Positions 18,311 through 27,124 are shown, numbered from the stretch's first letter. The stretch: DNA of 64,000 bases from Propionibacteriaceae bacterium AM104-82 (GCA_027658995.1 JAQDQK010000002.1:248001-312000), one strand, 5' to 3'. Notes: generated by a model from the sequence alone, not told the origin. A program made the numbers and translations.

Positions 18311-18919
18311 TCAGCCGGCGGGCTCGAACATGGCCCTGCGGCCCTCGAAGGCGCGACCGAGCGTCACCTGGTCGGCGTACTCGAGGTCGCCGCCGACGGG
18401 AAGGCCGCTCGCGGGGCGGGTGACCCGCACGCCGAAGTCGCGCAGCATCCGGCTCAGGTAAGCGGCGGTCGCCTCGCCCTGCGTGTCGGGGTCGGTGGCC
18501 AGGATGACCTCCTGGACCTCACCGTCGGCGAGCCGCTGGAACAGTTCGCGGGTGTGCAGGTCGGAGGGGCCGCGGCCGTCGATCGGGGAGATGGAGCCGC
18601 CGAGCACGTGGTAGAGGCCGCGGAACTCGTTGGTCCGCTCGATCGCGACCACGTCCTTCGACTCCTCGACGACGCACAACTGGGTGCGGTCGCGGCGTGG
18701 GTCGCGGCAGACGCGGCAGCGGTCCTCCTGCGAGATGTTGAAGCAGACCTCGCAGAAGCGCGACGCCTCCTTGACGCGGCGCAGCGTGTCTGCGAGCGCG
18801 AAGACGTCCTCCTCGGGTGCGTCGAGGAGGTAGAACGCGATCCGCTGGGCGCCGCGCGGCCCGATGCCGGGCAGGCGGCTCAGCTCGTCGATCAGGTCCT
18901 GGATCGGCCCTTCGTACAC
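18311..18919 (-). CDS. recR: Recombination mediator protein RecR
   Basis: The 202-residue length is normal for RecR. It has the helix-hairpin-helix [18 protein letters not shown] (residues 15-32), a Cys4 zinc finger at C56, C59, C68 and C71, and a Toprim domain from about residue 80 ([29 protein letters not shown]). RecR clamps DNA and, with RecO/RecF, loads RecA onto SSB-coated single strands. It follows ybaB by 13 bp in the conserved dnaX-ybaB-recR order. Confidence 0.97.
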   Translation of the reverse strand: MYEGPIQDLIDELSRLPGIGPRGAQRIAFYLLDAPEEDVFALADTLRRVKEASRFCEVCFNISQEDRCRVCRDPRRDRTQLCVVEESKDVVAIERTNEFRGLYHVLGGSISPIDGRGPSDLHTRELFQRLADGEVQEVILATDPDTQGEATAAYLSRMLRDFGVRVTRPASGLPVGGDLEYADQVTLGRAFEGRRAMFEPAG

Positions 18920-18932
18920 GGGTGGGCCTGCC

Positions 18933-19241
18933 TCACATTCCCGGAATCTGGGGCATCTCGGGCATCGCGGCCGCCATCGCGGCGTCGGCCTGGGCCTTGG
19001 CGGAGCGGAAGGCGGCGATGATCAGCGCCGAGAGCGTCTCAGTGTCGTCGGGGTCGCACGCGTCGGGCGAGATCGCGACCTGCAGGAGTTCGCCCTTGCC
19101 GTTCATCGTGACGGTGACGAGGTCCCCGCCCGCCGAGGCGGTGAACTCCTTCTCCGACAGCTCGCTCTGGGCGCGCTCCATGTCGTCCTGCAGCTTCTGC
19201 GCCTGCTGCATCAGCGCGTTGAGATCAAAGTCACCAAACAT
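18933..19241 (-). CDS. YbaB/EbfC family nucleoid-associated protein
   Basis: The protein is 102 residues from the ATG at 19241, which has AGGAGA six bases upstream; a longer reading from 19271 lacks such a site. It starts [21 protein letters not shown] and has the central [20 protein letters not shown] strands of the family. EbfC/YbaB dimers bind DNA non-specifically or semi-specifically and compact the nucleoid. Its position between dnaX and recR is conserved across bacteria. Confidence 0.93.
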   Translation of the reverse strand: MFGDFDLNALMQQAQKLQDDMERAQSELSEKEFTASAGGDLVTVTMNGKGELLQVAISPDACDPDDTETLSALIIAAFRSAKAQADAAMAAAMPEMPQIPGM

Positions 19242-19280
19242 GTTTTCTCCTGTTTCGTCTTGGCCCAGCATATGAGCGGC

Positions 19281-21668
19281 TCAGCGCTCGTCGGCCTCAC
19301 GCACCGAGATGAGTTCGGCGGCGAAGGTGCTGCTGAGCAGTTCCTCTGCGTTGTTGGTCGGGTCGAGCACCTCGTCGTCGTTGGAGACCTCGGGCTCCGT
19401 GGAGCGCGACGCGGGCTCGGGCGCCGCGGCCTGCTGGCGCGGCTCGGGCGGGCTCGGCTGGGCGACGGGCGCGCCGGAGGGTCGCTGCTGCTGCGCGGCC
19501 TCGACGGGGGTGTCGCCGGAGACGATCGGGTTGATCCTCAACTCGACGCCGATCACCTCGATCAGCGAGTCGACGAGCACGTCGATGCTGCCGCCTGAGC
19601 CGAAGTTCTCCTTCGGGCCGGGGCCGGAGAAGCCGAGCGTCAGGGCGCCGTCGGCGACGTCGATCACCTGGGCGTGCTGCGCGAGCAGCATGTGCGTGAA
19701 GCGGCGACGGCGCTTGACCTCGTCCAGGACGTTGGGCCACACGCGCCGCAGTTCCGCGGCGGTGAGCTGGCCAGACGGCGCGGCCGCAGGGGCGGGGCGT
19801 GACGGTTCGGGCTTCGGCTCTGCCGGGGCCTGGCCGGGGGCGGTGCCCGCCGGTCGCTGCTGCGGGGCCTGGCCCGCTGGGCGCTGCTGGGGTGCCTCCC
19901 CGGCGGGACGCTGCTGCTGCGCGGCCTCGCCTGCCGGACGCTGCTGCGGGGCCCGGCTCGCCGGGCGCTGCTGGGGCGCCGGCTGCTCGGGTGCGGGCTG
20001 CTGCGGGGCCGCGCCTGCGGGGCGCTGCCTCGGCGCGGCCTCCTCGGCACGTGGGGCTGGCGCCTCGGCCGCCTGTTCCGCGGGACGGCGCGAGGGCGCC
20101 GGGTCTGCCTGGGCGCTCGGCTCTGCCTGGCGGGGCCGGGCCGGGCGCTCGGGGACGTCTGCCCACTGCTCGACGGGCGCGGGGGTCCCGTCGCCCATCA
20201 TGCCGACGCGCCGTTCGAGGCGGTCCATCCGGGCGTGCAGGCCGCGCTCGTTGGTGTCGGCGCCCGGAAGAAGCACGCGGGAGCACATCAGCTCGAGGTG
20301 CAGGCGGGGCGCGGTGGTGCCGCGCATCTCCGTCAGGCCGGTGGCGATCACCTCTGCCGCGCGGGTCAGTTCGCCCGACCCCATCCCGGCCACCTGGGTC
20401 TGAAGGCGCTGGGCCTGGTCTGCGGCGACGTCGAGGATGCCGTTGGTGGCGGCCTCGGGCACCGCTGCGAGGATCACCAGGTCGCGGAGCCTGCGCAGCA
20501 GGTCTTCTGCGAACCGGCGCGGGTCCTGGCCGACCTCGATCACCTTGTCGATCGTGCGGAACACGCCTGCCGCGTCGCCCGCGGCGAAGGCGTCCATGAT
20601 CTCGTCGAGCAGCGCGTCGGGCGTGTAGCCGAGCAGCGCTGCGGCCTGCGTGTAGCTGACGCCCTCCTCGCCCGCGCCGCCGAGCAACTGGTCGAGCACG
20701 GAGAGCGAGTCGCGCACCGACCCGGCGCCCGCCCTCACGACAAGCGGGATCGACGCGTGGTCGACGGCGACGCCCTCGGTCTCGCAGATCTGGGTCAGGT
20801 AGTCCCCGAGCACCTTCGGCGGGACGAGCCGGAAGGGGTAGTGGTGCGTGCGGGAGCGGATGGTGCCGATCACCTTCTCGGGCTCGGTGGTGGCGAAGAT
20901 GAACTTGGTGTGCGGCGGGGGCTCCTCCACCAGCTTCAACAGGGCGTTGAAGCCCTGCGGGGTCACCATGTGGGCCTCGTCGATGATGTAGATCTTGTAG
21001 CGGCTCGCGACCGGGGCGAAGTAGGCCCGCTCGCGCAGGTCGCGGGCGTCGTCGACGCCGCCGTGCGAGGCCGCGTCGATCTCGATGACGTCGATCGAGC
21101 CGGGGCCGCCGCGGGCCAGGTCGACGCAGGACTGGCACTGTCCGCACGGCGTGGCCGTCGGGCCCTGCTCGCAGTTGAGGCAGCGCGCCAGGATGCGGGC
21201 CGAGGTGGTCTTGCCGCAGCCGCGCGGGCCGGAGAACAGGTAGGCGTGGTTGACGCGGTTGTTGGTCAGCGCCCGCTGCAGCGGGACGGTGACGTGCTCC
21301 TGCCCGATGACATCGGCGAACGTGTCGGGCCGGTAGCGCCGGTACAGCGCCAGCGGGGCGTCGGGCGTCGCGCGCGGGGCGGCCACGGTCGCGGGGGCTG
21401 CGACGCTCTCCGCTGCTGCGGGCTCGGGGCCGGCCACGGCGACGAGGGCCGGTTCCTGCACGTCCAACGGCGCCGCCTCGACGGGCTCAGGCTCGTCGTC
21501 GGAGAACAGGCCGGGGCCGCTCTGTTCGTCAGGTTCGGGTTCGGGCGCCGGATCGTCGAAGAGGCCGGGACCCTCCATCGGTTCGAAACCGGGAAGGTCG
21601 GCCGCTCCATAGCCCTCATCGATGGGGCCGTACTCGTCCTCGTCGTACTCGTCGTCCACGCGTTTCAC
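19281..21668 (-). CDS. dnaX: DNA polymerase III subunit gamma/tau
   Basis: The 795-residue protein is the clamp-loader ATPase. The AAA+ core starts at LALYRRYRPDTFADVIGQ (about residue 106), with Walker A GPRGCGKTTSARIL, a Cys4 zinc module (CLNC...CGQCQSC), Walker B IIDEAH, and EEPPPHTKFIFATT. Before it lies an acidic, proline-rich extension of about 105 residues with two GPGLF-D-D motifs. After the collar comes a Pro/Gln/Ala linker of degenerate QQRPAG repeats (about 19850-20060) and a tau-like C-terminal domain (LRRVWPNVLDEVKRR). The start may instead be the GTG at 21659, which has a better-placed AGGG. Confidence 0.95.
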   Translation of the reverse strand: MKRVDDEYDEDEYGPIDEGYGAADLPGFEPMEGPGLFDDPAPEPEPDEQSGPGLFSDDEPEPVEAAPLDVQEPALVAVAGPEPAAAESVAAPATVAAPRATPDAPLALYRRYRPDTFADVIGQEHVTVPLQRALTNNRVNHAYLFSGPRGCGKTTSARILARCLNCEQGPTATPCGQCQSCVDLARGGPGSIDVIEIDAASHGGVDDARDLRERAYFAPVASRYKIYIIDEAHMVTPQGFNALLKLVEEPPPHTKFIFATTEPEKVIGTIRSRTHHYPFRLVPPKVLGDYLTQICETEGVAVDHASIPLVVRAGAGSVRDSLSVLDQLLGGAGEEGVSYTQAAALLGYTPDALLDEIMDAFAAGDAAGVFRTIDKVIEVGQDPRRFAEDLLRRLRDLVILAAVPEAATNGILDVAADQAQRLQTQVAGMGSGELTRAAEVIATGLTEMRGTTAPRLHLELMCSRVLLPGADTNERGLHARMDRLERRVGMMGDGTPAPVEQWADVPERPARPRQAEPSAQADPAPSRRPAEQAAEAPAPRAEEAAPRQRPAGAAPQQPAPEQPAPQQRPASRAPQQRPAGEAAQQQRPAGEAPQQRPAGQAPQQRPAGTAPGQAPAEPKPEPSRPAPAAAPSGQLTAAELRRVWPNVLDEVKRRRRFTHMLLAQHAQVIDVADGALTLGFSGPGPKENFGSGGSIDVLVDSLIEVIGVELRINPIVSGDTPVEAAQQQRPSGAPVAQPSPPEPRQQAAAPEPASRSTEPEVSNDDEVLDPTNNAEELLSSTFAAELISVREADER

Positions 21669-21708
21669 CCTAATTCAGCTCGCCGACACTTCGCGAGGAA
21701 AGAAAAAG

Positions 21709-21796
21709 GGCCCCTCGCGCACCCGGAAGAGCTCACTTACCCTTGCTGCCTTCCGACCCTGGGGGAGTTGGGCGAGATACCGCCGCGCGAGGAACC
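21709..21796 (-). ncRNA. ffs: Small signal recognition particle RNA (4.5S type)
   Basis: On the minus strand the sequence holds the SRP helix-8 core GGGTCGGAAGGCAGCAAGGG with its GGAAG loop. The ends pair over 12 bp: GGTTCCTCGCGC with GCGCGAGGGGCC, including two G-U pairs. The 3' end is followed by CTTTTTC, a terminator-like U run. A TAGAGT -10-like element lies at 21804-21809 just upstream. This gives an RNA of about 88 nt that binds Ffh for membrane protein targeting. It sits directly upstream of dnaX, a common actinobacterial arrangement. Confidence 0.93.
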
Positions 21797-21866
21797 TGGA
21801 CACACTCTAGCCCATCGCCCAAGGCCCGCGTCCACCTCAGAAGGCCCGGGCAGTAGTGTCGGGCGC

Positions 21867-22841
21867 ATGGTCAACGTCTTGGAACCCGTGCTCGCAGAGG
21901 TCTGGCGCGGGGAGTATCTGGAGTCCCAGCACCGCGGTTCGCTCGTAGTGCTCGGCGCGGACGGTACCGTCCGGCTGAGCGTCGGGGACGTGACCTCCGC
22001 GACGCTGCCGCGCTCGGCCGTGAAGCCGCTCCAGGCGATCGGGATGCTGCGCAACGGGCTCGACGTGACCGGCGCCGAACTGGCGCTGGTGGGCGCCTCC
22101 CACTCCGGGGAGGCCTTCCACCGCGACGCCGCGACGGCGATCCTGGCGGGCTGCGGGCTCACCGTCGACGACCTCCAGAACACCGCGGGCCTGCCGGGAG
22201 ACGAGGCCGCGCTGCTGGAGTGGGCGCGGGAGGGCCACGGCAAGGAACCGCTCGCCCACAACTGCTCGGGCAAGCACGCGGGGATGCTGCGCACCTGCGT
22301 GCGGGCCGGGTGGCCCACCAGCGACTACCTCTCCCCCACCCATCCGCTGCAGGTCGCGGCGCGGGCCGCGCTCGCCGAGTTCACCGGGGAACCGGTCGGC
22401 GACCCGGTGGCCGACGGGTGCGGCGCCCCCGCGTTCGCGACCACGCTGACGGGCCTCGCCCGCGCGTTCGGGCGGCTCGCGTCGGCCCCCGACGGCGAGG
22501 CCAGGCAGATCGCAGACGCCTTCCGCGCCTTCCCCGAGTACGTCTCCGGCACGTCGCGCGACGAGGTGGTCTTCCACCGCGAGGTCCCCGGCCTGGTGTG
22601 CAAACTCGGCGCCGAGGGCGCGTTCGCGGTGGGCCTGGCCGACGGCACCGGGATCGCCGTCAAGATCGCCGACGGCAACCACCGCGGCAACATCCCGGTG
22701 CTCGTCGCGGTGCTCGACGCGCTCGGCCTCGGCACGGACCGACTGCGGGATCTCGACCCCTATCCGGTGCTCGGCCACGGCGTGCCCGTGGGTCGCGTCC
22801 GCCTGGCCGACGCCATCGCCCCGGTGATCGCCGCGCTCTGA
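21867..22841 (+). CDS. Asparaginase (L-asparaginase II/AnsA-like family)
   Basis: The 324-residue protein matches the Asparaginase_II family of thermolabile, non-classical L-asparaginases found in Rhizobium and actinobacteria. Motifs include RSAVKPLQAIGML, ASHSGEAFHRDAA, HNCSGKHAGMLRTC and GCGAPAFATTL; the SxxK and conserved cysteines are characteristic. Predicted reaction: asparagine to aspartate plus ammonia in the cytosol. The ATG at 21867 follows the end of the divergent ffs promoter region. It ends 60 bp before the tRNA gene. Confidence 0.85.
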   Translation: MVNVLEPVLAEVWRGEYLESQHRGSLVVLGADGTVRLSVGDVTSATLPRSAVKPLQAIGMLRNGLDVTGAELALVGASHSGEAFHRDAATAILAGCGLTVDDLQNTAGLPGDEAALLEWAREGHGKEPLAHNCSGKHAGMLRTCVRAGWPTSDYLSPTHPLQVAARAALAEFTGEPVGDPVADGCGAPAFATTLTGLARAFGRLASAPDGEARQIADAFRAFPEYVSGTSRDEVVFHREVPGLVCKLGAEGAFAVGLADGTGIAVKIADGNHRGNIPVLVAVLDALGLGTDRLRDLDPYPVLGHGVPVGRVRLADAIAPVIAAL

Positions 22842-22864
22842 AAATCGCCGAAAGCGACCCAGAT

Positions 22865-22894
22865 TTGGGGCCAGGTTCACGCCTCCGGTAAGGT
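22865..22894 (+). promoter_or_regulatory. Candidate promoter of tRNA-Ser
   Basis: TTGGGG (22865-22870) and TAAGGT (22889-22894) are separated by 18 bp. The -10 element ends seven bases before the first base of the tRNA. Consensus match is moderate. Confidence 0.45.
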
Positions 22895-22901
22895 TCCCGA
22901 C

Positions 22902-22990
22902 GGAGGATTCGCCTAGAGGCCTATGGCGCTCGCTTGGAAAGCGGGTTGGGTTCACGCCCTCACGAGTTCGAATCTCGTATCCTCCGCCAC
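22902..22990 (+). tRNA. tRNA-Ser (anticodon GGA)
   Basis: The acceptor stem GGAGGAT pairs with ATCCTCC; the discriminator is G and the CCA end is encoded. The anticodon loop TTGGAAA gives anticodon GGA, reading UCC/UCU. A long variable arm (TTGGGTTCACGCCC) identifies a class II tRNA, and the T arm has GAGTTCGAATCTC. Confidence 0.95.
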
Positions 22991-22994
22991 CAGA

Positions 22995-23018
22995 TGGCCG
23001 TCCCGACGGGCGGCCATT
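22995..23018 (+). terminator. Hairpin terminator after tRNA-Ser
   Basis: ATGGCCG and CGGCCAT pair across a ten-base loop beginning five bases after the tRNA CCA end. There is no long U run, as is usual in high-GC actinobacteria. Confidence 0.6.
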
Positions 23019-23077
23019 CGGCGTTTCCGGGGGCGTTCGCCGTCGGGCGCGACCTGCGGCGCACCTAACATGTCCCA

Positions 23078-23428
23078 ATGAGCGAACTGGCCGCCACCCC
23101 CGGCGTCATCCCCTATGTGGACTACCACGACGGCCCGCGCCGCCTCGTGACGATCACCTGCGAACAGGGCGGCCTGGTCGTGGGTAACTCACGACCGGTG
23201 ATCAGCATCGACGGGCGGGCCTTCCAGGCGATGTACGGCCCCGTCACGTTCGAGGTGCCCGCCGACCGGAACGTGCACATCGGCATCCACGTCGCGGGGC
23301 TGCAGAGCCAGACCGGCCTCGCCTCGACGCTGCTCGAGCCGGGCGGCAACGACGAGTCCTACATGCACAGGGTGCGGTCCATGTCGGTGCTCGGCGAGCT
23401 GACCCGGATCCCCCCGTTCGCCTACTGA
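23078..23428 (+). CDS. Conserved-looking hypothetical protein
   Basis: The 116-residue protein, MSELAATPGVIPYVDYHDG onward, has no signal peptide or membrane helix. Strand-rich sequence (RRLVTITCEQGGLVVG, RPVISIDGRAF, VTFEVPADRNVHIGIHV) suggests a compact beta-sandwich. I do not recognise the family. It follows the tRNA terminator by 60 bp and is convergent with the response regulator gene 16 bp away. Codon usage is like the neighbours, so it is probably a real gene. Confidence 0.6.
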   Translation: MSELAATPGVIPYVDYHDGPRRLVTITCEQGGLVVGNSRPVISIDGRAFQAMYGPVTFEVPADRNVHIGIHVAGLQSQTGLASTLLEPGGNDESYMHRVRSMSVLGELTRIPPFAY

Positions 23429-23444
23429 TTCGCCTACTGACGGG

Positions 23445-24122
23445 TCACAGCGACGGGGCTCCCGAGTCGGCGAGGAACGCCAGGATCGCGCGCACCCTTC
23501 GGTTCTCCTCGCCCGGCGCGAGGCCGAGCTTCATGAAGATGTTCGACACGTGCTTGGCGACAGCGGCGCCCGACAGGAACAGCGTCTCCGCGATCTGGGC
23601 GTTCGACAGCCCCCGCGCCATCAACTCGAGCACCTCCAACTCGCGCTGGCTCAACTCCCCCAGCCCCGACCTGCTGCTGCGCATCATCGCCCGGGCGACC
23701 TCTGGGTCGATCACCACCCCTCCGGCCAGCACCAACCGGAGCGAGGAGACGAACTCGGCGACGTCGGCGATCCGGTCCTTGAGCAGGTAGCCGGTGCCGC
23801 CGTCGGCGGGAAGCGCGAACAGTTCCTGCGCGTACATCGGGGCGACGTACTGGCTGAGCACCAGCACCGCGACGCCGGCATGCCTGCCCTTGATGGTCAG
23901 GGCCGCGCGTAGGCCGTCGTTGCTCATCCCCGGCGGCATCCGCACGTCGGTGATGACGGCGTCCGGGAGCGCCCCCTCGGCCTCGAGCGACGCGAGCCGG
24001 TCGAGCAGCGCGTCGGCCCTCGCCTCCTGCGCGACCACCTCGAAGCCCTGCCGCTCCAGCAGCCCGACGAGGCCCTCGCGCAGCAGCGTGGAGTCGTCGG
24101 CGACGACGAGCCTGGCCGTCAC
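23445..24122 (-). CDS. LuxR/NarL-type response regulator
   Basis: The 225-residue protein has a receiver domain with acidic pocket ADD at residues 8-10, phosphoacceptor Asp59 in VITDVRMPP, and the conserved lysine in GYLLKD. The C-terminal LuxR helix-turn-helix is LSQRELEVLELMARGLSNAQIAE through GAAVAKHVSNIFMKLGL (about 150-205). Its start overlaps the end of the sensor kinase gene by ATGA. The likely target is the 18-bp palindrome in the divergent promoter at 24858, giving control of the kinase-regulator operon and the ABC/FtsX transporter. Confidence 0.9.
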   Translation of the reverse strand: MTARLVVADDSTLLREGLVGLLERQGFEVVAQEARADALLDRLASLEAEGALPDAVITDVRMPPGMSNDGLRAALTIKGRHAGVAVLVLSQYVAPMYAQELFALPADGGTGYLLKDRIADVAEFVSSLRLVLAGGVVIDPEVARAMMRSSRSGLGELSQRELEVLELMARGLSNAQIAETLFLSGAAVAKHVSNIFMKLGLAPGEENRRVRAILAFLADSGAPSL

Positions 24123-24832
24123 AGCGCCACCCCTGGCTCGCCGCGGAACAGCAGCAGCGGGATCGTCGCGGCGACCTGGGTCGGGCCGCCGTCCGGGCTG
24201 GAGATCGTCATCCGGCCGCCGAAGGCAGCAAGCCGCTCCCGAAGTCCCGAGAGCCCATGTCCTGGCACGATCCGGGCTCCCCCCGGGCCGGTGTCGACGA
24301 CGGAGACGCGCAGGTCGTCGTCGGCGGCGAGCAGCACGGTGACCGACGCGCCGGGCGCGTGCTTGACGGCGTTGGCGATGGCCTCGGTCGCGAAGAAGTA
24401 ACTGGCGGCCAGCACGCCCTCCGGCAGTTCTGGCAGCGGGTTCGGCGCGACGATGCGCACCTGCGCCCCGGACGACGCTGCCACGTCGTCGAGCGCCGCG
24501 GCCAGCCCCCGCTCGGTCAGGATCGTGGGGTGGATGCCGCGCACGGTCTCACGCAGCGACTCGAGGCCAGCCGCGAGCGACGCGCGCGCCTCGGCGAGCA
24601 GTTCGCGCAGCACCGGGTCGTCCTGGATCGCGGGGGCGAGCTGCACCTCCCCGAGTTTCATGGCCGCGGCGACCAGGTACTGCTGCGTCCCGTCGTGCAG
24701 GTCGCGCTCGATGCGCCGCCGCTCGACCTCGTACGCGTCGACGATGATGCGCCTGGAGCGGGCGAGTTCCTCGACCTCCCGGGCGCGCTGCTCGCCCATC
24801 GGGTCGGCTGATCGTCGTCTCCTGAACACCAC
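24119..24832 (-). CDS. NarL-family sensor histidine kinase lacking a sensor domain
   Basis: The 237-residue protein consists almost only of the HisKA_3 dimerisation helix with phosphoacceptor His46 (ERRRIERDLHDGTQQ) and an HATPase domain (FFATEAIANAVKHAPG, VVDTGPGGARIVPGHGLSGLRERL). No membrane helix or PAS/GAF domain precedes it, only an Arg-rich start and a short coiled helix. It must therefore sense through a partner, perhaps the adjacent ABC/FtsX transporter. Start is one of two consecutive GTG codons at 24832/24829. Confidence 0.85.
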   Translation of the reverse strand: MVFRRRRSADPMGEQRAREVEELARSRRIIVDAYEVERRRIERDLHDGTQQYLVAAAMKLGEVQLAPAIQDDPVLRELLAEARASLAAGLESLRETVRGIHPTILTERGLAAALDDVAASSGAQVRIVAPNPLPELPEGVLAASYFFATEAIANAVKHAPGASVTVLLAADDDLRVSVVDTGPGGARIVPGHGLSGLRERLAAFGGRMTISSPDGGPTQVAATIPLLLFRGEPGVAL

Positions 24833-24857
24833 GCCTCGAAACTACCGGGCGGGTGAG

Positions 24858-24875
24858 GGTAGTGCCAGCACTACC
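24858..24875. promoter_or_regulatory. 18-bp perfect palindrome in divergent promoter
   Basis: GGTAGTGCCAGCACTACC is a perfect inverted repeat (8-2-8) in the 99-bp space between the kinase and ABC transporter genes. It is 26 bp from the kinase start. Size and symmetry fit a dimeric LuxR-type response regulator. A further half site ACTACC lies at 24841. Confidence 0.7.
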
Positions 24876-24931
24876 TGGATACCATCGCCTGCACTGTGGC
24901 CGCGTCGACCGCAGCGTTGTCCAATGGAGGC

Positions 24932-25669
24932 ATGAACATGACACCGCTCTCCCCGACGAGCCCCTCGGCGTCGTCGACGCCGCTGCTTGCCACCTCCGAC
25001 ATCACCTTGCACTTCGGCCAGGTGCGGGCGCTTGCGGGCGTCAGCGTCGGGATCGCCGCGGGCGAGACGGTCGCCATCATGGGCCCCTCCGGCTCGGGCA
25101 AGTCGACGCTGCTGCACTGCCTCTCCGGCGTGCTCGTCCCCGACGGGGGCAGCGTCACCTTCGACGGCGAGGACCTGACCCGGCTGAGCGACAAGGCCCG
25201 CTCACAACTACGGCTGCGGCGCTTCGGGTTCGTGTTCCAGGACAACCAGTTGATCCCGGAACTCGTGGCGCGCGAGAACGTGGCGCTTCCGCTGCTGCTG
25301 ACCGGCACCGGACGCGGGAAGGCCCTGAAGGAGGCCGACTCGATGCTGGAGCGGATCGGCATCGCGGAACTGCGCGACCGTCGTCCGGGCGACATGTCGG
25401 GAGGTCAGGCGCAGCGGGTCGCGATCGCGCGGGCGCTGGTCGGCCGGCCCTCGATCGTGTTCGCCGACGAGCCGAGCGGTGCCCTCGACCAGGCAACCGG
25501 CCACGAGGTGATGCAACTCCTGACGACCACCGTCGCGATGGCCGGGGCGAGCCTCGTCCTGGTGACCCACGACCCGAACGTCGCGCGGTGGTGCGGACGG
25601 CTGATCGAGATCCGCGACGGCCTCGTGCACGCCGACCGCGTCCTCGCGGCTCAGGGCGGCCTCCAGTGA
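24932..25669 (+). CDS. ABC transporter ATP-binding protein (MacB/LolD-like)
   Basis: The 245-residue ATPase has Walker A GPSGSGKST, Q-loop FVFQDNQLIPEL, signature MSGGQAQRVAIARAL, Walker B IVFADEP with SGALD after it, and the H-loop VTHDPN. The VFQ..LIPELTARENV-type region is characteristic of the FtsE/LolD/MacB group that partners with FtsX-like permeases. The ATG at 24932 has TGGAGG just upstream. It overlaps the permease start by GTGA and is divergent from the two-component genes. Confidence 0.92.
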   Translation: MNMTPLSPTSPSASSTPLLATSDITLHFGQVRALAGVSVGIAAGETVAIMGPSGSGKSTLLHCLSGVLVPDGGSVTFDGEDLTRLSDKARSQLRLRRFGFVFQDNQLIPELVARENVALPLLLTGTGRGKALKEADSMLERIGIAELRDRRPGDMSGGQAQRVAIARALVGRPSIVFADEPSGALDQATGHEVMQLLTTTVAMAGASLVLVTHDPNVARWCGRLIEIRDGLVHADRVLAAQGGLQ

Positions 25670-27090
25670 GCGCCGGCGCGACCGGCCTGACGTCGCTGAG
25701 CCTCCAACTGACCCGGGCCCGCTTCGTGACGAGGCAGGGCGAGTCGCTGCTGTACCTCGCCTCGATCCTCGCCTACGCCGTCTGCTCGGCGCTTGCCCTG
25801 ACGGTGGCGGGCGGCACCTGGATGTTCTGGAACCGCTACAGGCAGCCGACGGGGCTCCTCGCAGACGTGCTGGCGGCCGACCCGACCTTCACCAACATCC
25901 TGATGTTCTACGTGATGCTCGCGATCATCGCCTGCGCGCTGCTCGTCCCTTCGCTCTTCGGCCTGGCCTCCTCTGCGGCCGTGCTCGGGGCGCGTGGCCG
26001 CGAGCGTCGACTGTCCGCACTTCGCCTGCTCGGCGTCTCGGCAGGCGACGTCACCCGGATGTCGCTGATCGACACCGCGATCCAGGCGGGCATCGGCTGC
26101 GTTCTCGGCACTATCGCGTACTTCGCGACGGTGCCGTTGTGGTCGAACATGACGATGCAGTCGGTGCCGATCGGCGTGCAGGAGATGACGCTGCCGTGGT
26201 GGCTGCTGCTTTCGGTGCTCGCGGCGACGCTGCTGATCGGCCTCGGCGCCAGTTGGTGGGGGCTGCGTCAGGTGCGGATCTCGCCGCTCGGCGTCGCGCG
26301 TCGCGCCAACCGGCCCGCGCTGCGCGCCTGGCGCGTGGTGGTGTTCGTCGGCGTGGTGATCGCCGCCGTGATCGGCACCCAACTGCTGCAACTCGGAGGT
26401 CAGATCATCTTCTGGATCATCCTCGGCGCGATCCTGCTGACGGTGGTCTGGGGCCTGAACCTGGTCGCGCCGTGGTTCCTGCAGTTGATCAGCAAACTGC
26501 TTGCCAAGTCGCCGTCGCCGTCGATGATCTGGGCCGCGCGCCGGATCGAGTCGAACCCGAAGGCGACGTGGCAGACGGGCTCCGGCATCGCGCTGCTCTC
26601 CTTCATCGGCGGCTACATCTCGATGATGCCGCTCAACTTCGCGCAACCCGGCGACGCCGAGGTCGTGACGACGTTCGTGCAGGGCGCCGCGTGGGACTTC
26701 ACGAAGGGCGCGCTCATCACGCTCGCCGTCGGGCTGGTCCTGACCGCGACGTCCGTCCTGATCACGCAGGCCTCCGCGGTGCTGGAGCGTGCCGAACAGG
26801 CCCGCGCCCTGGACAAGATGGGGTCGCCGCGTGCCTTCCTGACCCGGGTCACCTGGCTGGAGACGCTCGGCCCGTTGGCGCTGGCCATGGTGCTGGGCGC
26901 CGGATTGGGCATCGCGATGGCCACGCCGATGGCCGAGTTCGCGGACTCGGTCGGCGCCGAGGGGTCGACGGGCCCGCTGATCCTCGGCTCGGTCCTGGTG
27001 GCGGGGCTTGCGCTCGTGATCGCGGCCCTGCTCGCGACGCGGCCGCTGCAGCGCCAGGTGCTGGCCGTGCACGAGCGTCGCAACGACTGA
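25666..27090 (+). CDS. FtsX-like ABC transporter permease
   Basis: The 474-residue membrane protein starts at the GTG overlapping the ATPase stop. It has about eight to ten hydrophobic segments in two FtsX-like halves: VLGARGRERRLSALRLLGVSAGDVTRM in the first and LDKMGSPRAFLTRVTWLETLG in the second. These basic loops are the coupling segments of the family. With the ATPase it forms a mechanotransmission or peptide/antibiotic-efflux type transporter; linkage to a two-component system suggests detection or removal of an envelope-active compound. Confidence 0.88.
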   Translation: MSAGATGLTSLSLQLTRARFVTRQGESLLYLASILAYAVCSALALTVAGGTWMFWNRYRQPTGLLADVLAADPTFTNILMFYVMLAIIACALLVPSLFGLASSAAVLGARGRERRLSALRLLGVSAGDVTRMSLIDTAIQAGIGCVLGTIAYFATVPLWSNMTMQSVPIGVQEMTLPWWLLLSVLAATLLIGLGASWWGLRQVRISPLGVARRANRPALRAWRVVVFVGVVIAAVIGTQLLQLGGQIIFWIILGAILLTVVWGLNLVAPWFLQLISKLLAKSPSPSMIWAARRIESNPKATWQTGSGIALLSFIGGYISMMPLNFAQPGDAEVVTTFVQGAAWDFTKGALITLAVGLVLTATSVLITQASAVLERAEQARALDKMGSPRAFLTRVTWLETLGPLALAMVLGAGLGIAMATPMAEFADSVGAEGSTGPLILGSVLVAGLALVIAALLATRPLQRQVLAVHERRND

Positions 27091-27096
27091 GCGTCC

Positions 27097-27124
27097 AGGG
27101 CGCCGTCGACCTCGGCGGCGCCCT
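27097..27124 (+). terminator. Hairpin terminator after FtsX-like permease
   Basis: AGGGCGCC and GGCGCCCT pair across a 12-base loop, starting seven bases after the permease stop codon. It separates the transporter operon from the iron-regulated gene. Confidence 0.6.

Noticed and set aside
20235..21866. N-terminal extension of the asparaginase frame back to 20235
   Set aside because: The upstream part is antisense to dnaX and crosses the SRP RNA; the family N-terminus matches the ATG at 21867.
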